Shown here: in pieces, positions 1 to 7,700 of the stretch
How positions within the stretch are numbered: the first letter of the stretch is position 1
Layout of the letters: the number at the start of each line of letters is the position of its first letter
DNA from: Pigoraptor chileana
Lineage: Eukaryota > Opisthokonta > Filasterea
Length of the DNA: 20,929 nt
Reading direction: 5' to 3'
NCBI GenBank assembly: GCA_943704495.1
Contig: CALSCR010001207.1
Coordinates: forward strand, 2,078 to 23,006
Made by a program: the position numbers and the translations under genes
The notes under the pieces: generated by a model
The model's database searches: none
Told to the model about the DNA's origin: nothing
Seen by the model: the letters and a program-made list of their open reading frames with translations, nothing else

Positions 1-19
1 CCCCCCCCCCCCCCCCCCC
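1..19. repeat. poly(C) homopolymer at left edge
   Basis: Nineteen uninterrupted C at the very start. If the receptor kinase intron that begins at 129 continues leftwards, this run lies inside it or just beyond it. The run may be a contig end where assembly stopped, or a sequencing homopolymer artefact. Confidence 0.9.
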
Positions 20-2860
20 TCTCCCGAACAATATGTGTTCCGCATTACCGCGCTACTGGATGCTATACACAAGGACAATGACGTTGGAAAGACGTGAAAG
101 ATACAGTGTCACCACACCAATAGTTATACCTGCGAACAACACCGAACGAGCCAGTCCCGACAATCTCCAAAAACTCGATTTCTTCGACGGGAACCATGAG
201 GAAAGCCTTCAGAGCGGCATCATCGCGCGCCCGGCGACGATACCCAAAGAGCCAAACTGCAGCAATTACAGCAATAACACAGCCGAGAGTCGCCACGATG
301 GGCGCCACAATAGCCACGGTAATCTGCGAGCTGCCACCGGATGGAGGACAGGCGATTGTTCCGGGTGTTTGGGCAGCCGAACAAGACTGCATTGTAGAGA
401 GTGTGAGGCCAGCTACGGGACACGCTGAGCCAACTGGGCATGCGAGGCATGAAGTACCGTCCAGCCCATACTTGCCGGCGGGGCACACCGCGCACTGGTC
501 CACGGTACCGGTGGGTATCGCACCCGCAACACACGGGCAGTCTGCACCGATATTTGACGGAGAGGCACATGCGTGACCTTTGGACGTCATGTTCCCGAGA
601 ACAGAATAGTCAATCATCCGGGGTCCTGTCATCACGTGACTGGCAAAGAGTGCATTGTGCGTGACAAGGCTATGCGCAAGAAAAAAGACGGGCAGAAATC
701 CCTGGAGAAATCCCTGCTGATCCACGGCGTAAGCGACAGCTCCGGTGCGCACATCCTGCAAAATGTCGTCCTCCGCATCCATTACAAACACAGCGATTCC
801 GGCGGCGTTCGCATTGGATCCCAATGCGCCAATGCGGTTTGTAAGGCGGTTCAGGCGTCCAAGTTCCGCACGCACGGAGAGATACGCCGCGCGACCAAGA
901 CATACAATAGCTGACACGTTCGTGCGGAGAGTTAGTGCGGCTGCGACACGACTACGAGATGAGGTCGTGTCTTCCCCATTCACAAACAGCTGGAGTCCAC
1001 CAGTCCCCGTCTCAATAACCATCGCGGCACCCGATACCACTGCAGAAGGCGCAGCGAGCAATGCAGCCCTGGAAATAAAGCCACTTGCGCGGTCCGCGAA
1101 GGACGGCGACGCGGCGTCCGGATTAACAATTAAAATGCAAGTTGGATCATGGCCTTTTTCGGTCACCACCTTGACCGCCAGCGTATCCCCCGCCTTCACA
1201 TCATCCATGCCCACGTGCGTCATGAGTCCCAAGGACCTTGACAGCGCAAGCCCAGCATTGACAGACACCACCGGTCGACCCGCAGCAAGGGCGCGGCGCA
1301 CGGCAAACTTGATTACATTCTTCGACTCGTCCTCCGGGGCGTTAGTGTCCTCGATTTGTGGAAGGCTCACCACGATCCCATCGGAAGCGGGAACCGCAAG
1401 ATCAATGCTGCTACGCTGGTCGATGAACGACTTTCGCAGGGGCCGCACAAAGTTCAAGCGCACATGGAACATGTCAGCAGCCACAGCAGCCCCGCGTGCA
1501 ATGTGGTCCCTGCATGCATAGTACAAAACGAGGGATAATCAGATCCACTCAGCCGTATACGGTATCGGTTGGATGTCGGATGGATGGTTAAGGATCATAT
1601 CATGCACACAAAACTGCCCGCGACCGAAGCAAAACCCCGGTGACGCCTCGAGCCTCGTCTACGCTATCTTGCAAACTCACCAGAGAGGGTCCGAGTTAAG
1701 CCCATGTCCCACAAACGAAATGGTCAGATTGTACTTGGGCACAGCACGGCACTCGATAGTCACAGTGCATGTGCGGTCGTTGACGCAAGGGCACGTCCCC
1801 GCCACGCAATCTTCCTGCCGATGGTTCACTGACAGCTGCGATGCGCACTTGTAGAGCTTGCTTGTCTCGAGTGACACGAATCCGGGGCCACTCTCGAGAT
1901 ACCCATTGAGAGGAAGTTGTCCCGTGGCGAGATATACCGCCATGAGAATCACCGCATAGCCCCCCTGCACCTGCTGCTGCTGATCAAAGCCAAACGACAC
2001 CCGCGCATCCGTAAACACGGACGCCGCGACGCCAATAGCCACCGACGAGCGATTTCCGGAGCGACCGCAGCGTCACGTGCGGCAAAGGCGTAGGGCAGGG
2101 ACACGGCCGAGCACATGATGCCGTCAATCTCAGTGTCTGCCATAATCGCCGCAACTGCAGACGCGATTCCGGCATCCGAGTTGGTCTTGGAGACTTGCAC
2201 AAGGGTGGGCAGCTTTGACGACACAGAGACGTTGTACGTTGTTGTGAGTCCGTCGAAGCGCGCGAGCAGGCCCACATTGCTCGCCTCGTGGATCAAAAAC
2301 ATTGGCTTTTGCACGCCGAGGCTCTTGAACTTGACACCAGAGGACAGCCCTGCAACAAATTCACGCTGACCAATATGAAACAGCAGACCCGCGCCGAGGA
2401 CATCGAGATTCGTTGGAATGGAGTTGATGGACGCGATGGGCTTCCCCTTTGCCACCGAATAAGAAATGGCGTCCGCAATCAAGTTTCCCGTGGCTGAAGA
2501 GTACGTGATGATGATGGCACTCACAGAGGCGTCGTCGACAGCAGCGCGTATGCTTGCAGCCTGAACGGCGACATCAAACGTGTTTGGGCGAAACCACGTA
2601 ACTTCCACGCGCCAATCCCTGCCAGCCTGCACCGCGGCGAGCTGCACGAGGTCCCAAAACGTGTCGTCCTTTGTTCCGTGGGCGACAATGGCTATGCGCA
2701 TCGTGCGGTGATTCACGCAGGCGCACGTGGGGCCCTCGGGAGACTGCATCGATATTCCCCCGGATGTAGCCAATGCGTGCACATCCGCGACAGAAGAGAG
2801 CATTAATGCAACGCAGGCAGCCATAAGCACTGACAGTAGCAAACTCGGCGGTGCCGTCAT
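1..2860 (-). CDS. receptor protein kinase with tandem periplasmic-binding-protein-like ectodomains (3' end missing)
   Basis: This is the N-terminal part of a type I membrane receptor kinase. Exon 1 is 2860-1681 and exon 2 is 1509-130. The intron 1680-1510 (171 bp, GTGAGT...GCAG) joins in phase and restores a conserved DPLW/DHIARG junction. A second donor (CAG/GTATAA) at 129 leads off the edge. The chosen ATG (2860) opens a hydrophobic signal peptide; an in-frame ATG at 2968 would add 36 residues. Domain order: Peripla_BP_4-like domain 1 (about 55-350, ending with an FGFDQQQQVQGGYAV motif), a second such domain (about 376-690, with YAVDQQGFLQGF), a Cys-rich GCC2/GCC3-like stalk (CPAGKYG, CLACPVGSAC), a TM helix (about 789-816), a basic stop-transfer, then the kinase glycine loop GTGSFGVV (about 844). 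Ser/Thr versus Tyr specificity cannot be judged. Domain 1 contains an apparent one-base frameshift near 2058-2064. It may be a sequencing error or a sign of decay. Confidence 0.85.
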
Positions 2861-3693
2861 GCCGGAGTGGGACTCAGTCCGCCTGGCGCCCGCTCGCTTG
2901 ACTGAACGGACCACACAATGGTCGTCAACCGCCTTAGTTACAGCTGAAGGCGAATCCATGACGACCATTTGACTGAAAGTGCTGTTCGCAATTTCAGAAT
3001 TCAACAGATTAAGAACAAACGTGAAAACTCTAGACCGGCCGACACAAGTAACGGCGATAATAAACAATAATACAATGGCTGTACATGTTCGCCCATGAAC
3101 GGCTTGCGTTTTTTCAATTCTGGAGTCCGAGAAACGTGCAGTGTTTTTTTTTCGTTACTTGTATCTTTGCAGATAGACTCAGACAGTCCAAGCCGGTGAC
3201 GTCTCACACTGCTGCTGCGTCGGCAGTCAAAACGAGGTCAAAACACTCGGTTTAACTGGGGGCAGAGTGACTCGGGGGGGAAGCTGCGGACTCATTTAGT
3301 AGGCGTACTGAAGTCCGACTGAGAGAGTCTGTGGCGGCGAATATTTTAATGCGGAGACACCATGTAAAAATGGAAACTCACCCAGTAGTGGCTGGGCTGA
3401 ATCCCATGGCAACCAGCACCCCGGAGGGAGATACTCAGTCCGGCATGGCGGCCGAAACTGACGTCCGTAAGGACTGGTCTGAGTCTCCCGGCCGTGAGTA
3501 CAGTCCCAGGATCAGAGCCTCTGCTCCCGTGAGCCCCTGCCCCCGAGGACGGGCACCGTCGGTTTGACACCGATCGCAGAGTCAATGTGGCTGACTGACT
3601 GAAAGAGTGAGGATTAAGTGAACACGCAGAGTGCAGCAGTTGATATTCAAACAGCCACATTATCCTTCCCGAAGTCGTACGGTTTCGGCAGAG
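2861..3693. other. divergent intergenic region between receptor kinase and MAPEG genes
   Basis: About 830 bp separate the two divergently transcribed genes, so both promoters should lie here. There is no convincing TATA box for either gene. Short ORFs on both strands lack domain signatures or supporting splice signals. The stretch is rich in ACTCAG/CTGAGT words (about 2872, 3177, 3435 and 3483). It includes the perfect inverted repeat GGACTCAGTCC at 2870-2880, ten bases upstream of the receptor's proposed ATG. The segment 2861-2968 could be coding if the upstream ATG is used. Confidence 0.5.
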
Positions 3694-4518
3694 ATGGCGG
3701 TCGCCTCGGTTCTTGTTCCGGCCTTGGCTCTGGTGTGCTGGACGCATGTGATGTGGGTGTGGATGTATGTAACAAGAATACCTGCCATGCACCGCGCCAA
3801 GATTAACCCTGCTCGCATGAAGGAAAAAGCTGAACTCAATGTTCTTCCGCGAGAAGTGCGAACGGTATGTCTTGAGTTTGGTATCATACTCAGTAGCAAT
3901 TGATTGTCATGATTTTCGCTGTTGCTGGTTGGTCTGATATATGTTTATCAGTCAGATAAAGTATGGGTGAATGATCTGATCATGCGGCGCTGTCGGGTGG
4001 ATAACTTCCGTCGTCACACTACAACAGTCGTTCCAACAGCAATAGTTAGGAGCAACTGAAGTTTCATTTTCACGCCGATTCAGCACCCTCTGCCGGCAAT
4101 TTTACACTCAGTTTATATCGAGTCATGGCCGATTCTTATTCCATCTGTGTCGTGAGGCAAGGCTAAGCAGACCTTTAATGCAGCTGCAGTACATCTATTA
4201 ATATGGGAAAATGTGCATGGTTTCCACGCAATTCTTTGCACTCGATGCATTCATTTGCAACACAAACAGGTTGCGGACAACTACAACCACCTGCATGAAC
4301 AGCCGGTCCTATTCTACGCGCTTGTGTTCTACAGCCACCTTGCAGGCACGGCAGACTCCACAAGCACCCTGCTTGCGTGGGCATACGTCGCATTCCGCGT
4401 ACTCCACAGCATTCATCAGGCGACTGTCAACTTCATTCCGCTGCGATTTGCCCTCTTTGTGTTTGGGTCACTCTGTCTCTTTGTGCTCACGGGGCAGCAG
4501 GTGGCCGCGCTCATCTGA
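3694..4518 (+). CDS. MAPEG-family membrane protein, two exons
   Basis: A 139-residue protein is encoded by exon 1 (3694-3864, 57 codons) and exon 2 (4270-4518). The intron (3865-4269, 405 bp) has donor GTATGT and acceptor AACAG and is phase 0. The first ATG has a good context (gagATGg). Exon 1 gives a hydrophobic N-terminal helix followed by a basic stretch and ELNVLPREVRT. Exon 2 gives the family core: VADNYNHLHEQPVLFYAL, then a helix with WAYVAFRVLHSIHQ, then a final hydrophobic helix. Length and layout fit MAPEG proteins, small four-helix membrane proteins of glutathione and eicosanoid metabolism, including glutathione-transferase-like and uncharacterised members. The N/E-P-V-L-F-Y and R-x-x-H-S motifs are family hallmarks. 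Which reaction it catalyses cannot be told from sequence alone. Confidence 0.88.
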
Positions 4519-4547
4519 TGACTGGCATCCGGGGCAGTAAGATATGA

Positions 4548-4629
4548 TCACGTGACCTTTGCAGAGTCACTATGAGTCAGACTCAGAGACAAGCTTTAAA
4601 CACTACTACTGTACCCTCTGTATAAAAAG
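4548..4629 (+). promoter_or_regulatory. promoter of the ART-NACHT-WD40 gene
   Basis: Three elements lie in the 202 bp between the MAPEG stop and the next start codon. They are a palindromic E-box TCACGTGA (4548-4555), a perfect inverted repeat TGAGTCAGACTCA (4573-4585) that contains the AP-1-type word TGAGTCA, and a TATA box TATAAAAAG (4621-4629). A TATA box here predicts transcription starting near 4650, which leaves a 5' leader of roughly 70 nt before the ATG at 4721. The factor assignments are by motif resemblance only. Confidence 0.65.
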
Positions 4630-4720
4630 TGACAGAATTGAACAATGAGCAGTGTTTGTGTGAGCCCATAGCATGTGCATGCAGTCGACACTGTAGTATG
4701 TAAGATTGGCGTGTGGGGAC

Positions 4721-7700
4721 ATGTCGGCAGCGCATGTGAGTGTATCCGCGGGCGAGCGGCCATCAAGCGCACGCACACGCCTAGACCCGCTAGATCAAGC
4801 GCCCGTCGCACGCCCCGTTCCCGACGACACGTGCGAGAGAGTACTAGCCAGTGCCCCTGCACAGCCAACGGCAGACCTTGTCTCACTTGGCATCGCCCGC
4901 CGTGCGCTGGTCGCCGAGTCAATCGCACGCAGGGGCACCTACGATGGCGACTGCGAACGGCTACGCTTCCAGGTCCGCGAAGCCATAGCCGCGCTTGCTC
5001 GCGAGATGCGTTTATGGCTGTCTGCAAAAGTCGCAAGTAAACCGCGAAAAGGGAGCGTTTTTGAGTGGCTTGTGAATTTGCCGGCGTCAATCGCATCGTG
5101 CTCAGCCTGCGCCGGCTCCCTTTCGCTCCGGCAGTCGGACATTGAGTGGCTGGTACGCAAGTGTATGTCATCGCTGCTGGTGCTACTTGCGAGCAGGGAG
5201 GAGCAGATTGCCCACGTGATACGAAAGCGAATATCTGTGGAGGAGTGCGACGGGCACCTGGAACGCATCGGTCGTCTCAGTGGCTACGTAGTGCCTTCCA
5301 TCGAAAACGACTGGCTTGCTGCCTTTTCGCGCGCCCGAATAGGACCCACGGATGTTGCAGACTATCTGCTTGCACTGTCAGTGTACACGACAGACTGCTC
5401 CACCCGCGATGAAGTGGACGGCTGGGAGCACAGCGGGCGCGAGGGATGGCGGCCCCCGACAATACCAGCGCGGATTGACATTCACGGACCAAATGCATCT
5501 CCATGGGCTGTCATGAACTGGACGCTGCGTGTGACGCACGACGCATCGGCCCCTGCGAACGTACGTGCTCTCGCGGCGGAATCCTTTGTCCCGTTTTCGT
5601 TACTGCGCGATCGCATTGATGAAGCGCTGGCAATATTGCCAAAAGTGCGCACTGTGGTGTACCGTGGCGTGAACATTCCGGGCCTGTCGTACAGATACGC
5701 GCCCGCCCTTCCCGTTGTGTTTCCTCCGTTCACATCGACATCGACCGTGGGCACGGAGGCACGTGAATACGTCAAGGACGATGGCACTTTTTTTGTTATA
5801 CGCTCACATTCTGCCGCGTTTATTGATTTTGTGTCGTTTCTCCCGGCAGAGTCCGAGAAGCTCCTGCCCACATTCTCGCGCTTCAGTGTGCTTCAAAAGA
5901 CATCAACCACTGTGTTACGCATGCTTGGGTGTCGCTACGATATTGTAACGCTTGCAGAGGACGGGGATGTGGACGCCACGGACACGGAGACAGTCAAGGC
6001 CTTTGCACGGTCCGTGAGGGAAACCCGCTTTATCTACGAGGCATACTTGCGCGAAACGTACGTCGAGGGGCGCATAGGACCAACGCCGCCCCCATGCAGC
6101 ACCTCCGTAGGCTTGTTCACGTCTCTGTCCTCGTGGTGCGACGGCGACAGGAATCTCCTCCTTCTTGGCGTGGGCGGCAGCGGGAAGACGAGTGCCGTAC
6201 TTGCGGCTTACTGTCGCCTGGCCGAGAGAGACGGCCTGCTGCCGGTATTTGTGCCCCTCCCCCTCGTGTCTGGACTGCTCGAAACCGACGGGGCTCTGGA
6301 TGCCTATCTGTGCCAGGCGCTGCGTCTCACTGCTCCCCAGCTCGACCTTCTCGGCAAGCTGTTTAAACTCGTCCTACTTCTCGAGTCCCTCGATGAGGTT
6401 CGCATTCCCCTCGGCCTCTCGCCTATCGATGTCAAGGACCGGATCCTCCGCTTGGTGGCGAGAAACTCCTTTTGCGCGCGAAAACGCATAATGCTCTCCT
6501 GCCGAGACGAGTTTCTCTCCCGATATGGCTTGCTTCCATCGGACCTTTTTGGGCGACATGGCGAGGTTCGCTATGTGCAACCATTCATGGATTCGGATGT
6601 GTCGGCATTTTGCGAGAAGCAGTGTGCAAAGACAGGACTCACAGGCGAACGCAAGACCAAAAAAATTGCCGCCGTCGATGCGTTGCGGTTGGCGCTGCGG
6701 GAGGCGCTGTCGAATCCGTGTGTGCTTCACATGGCCTGTCGGACAGACGATGCTCGGATCCACGCGATGATCGAGGGGGCGGGGCGCATTCCGTCGGCGT
6801 GCGTGTACGAAGCGCACCTGCTGCAGGAGATGGAGGGCAGTGACGTCGCACTCCAGGCGATGCAGGCCTTGGCCGTCTCGATGCTCAACAGGAACGAATG
6901 GCACGTGTCTGTCCGCGACGTCGCTTCTGCCTTTGCCGATTTCGGTGTTTCGGCGGCCACATTCCGGGCGTCGTTTTTCCCGCGTATTCCGCGGCGGGTT
7001 GAGAATGATGGCGATGACAGCGCGTCGTTTGCGTGGTGGCACAAGAGCATAGGGGAGTACCTGGCCTCGCGTGCGTTGTGGCGAGCACCCGAGGATTCGC
7101 TTGGCGCTGTCGGGCGGGCATTCTCACTTGACACCCCGGCTGTGCTCTCGTTTTTCGGCAGCATGGCGCTGCTGTCGCCCGCGCACTGCGCCGAACTGTG
7201 CAACAGAGTGATGGTTCCAGCCGTTCTTAATTCCCGGGTCGCGGATGACACTCGCGCGCGTGCACGTGCGTCGAATGCCCTCGCCCTGTTGTGCGCATCT
7301 GGCCACGTGCTTGCAGGTCGTGACCTTGCCAACATTGTCATTGAAGACGCAAACCTGGAGGATGCGTGGCTGCATGGTGTGCTCTTGCGAGGCGCCGTTT
7401 TCCGCCGTTGTAACCTTGCGCGGGCCTGTTTCGACTTCGCCGATGTTACGGATGTGCAGTTTCCGCACTCGACATGTGAACTTGCATTGCGTCCGTTTGT
7501 TGGACACACGGACGCACTCACAAAGGTGCTATATTCCCCAGACGGGTTGTTCATTGCGAGTGCTTCGGCAGACAAGACCATACGGCGATGGAATTCCTCA
7601 ACTGGTAAAGAGGAAGGCGTATTTAGGGGTCACGCCGCCGCGGTTACATGTCTGGACATATCAGCTTCTGGTACGATGCTCATCAGCGGGTCCACGGACA

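Noticed and set aside
3331-3567. Open frame of 78 codons upstream of the MAPEG gene
   Set aside because: No domain, no signal peptide, no splice or start context. The opposite strand is equally open, so it looks like chance in GC-rich intergenic DNA.
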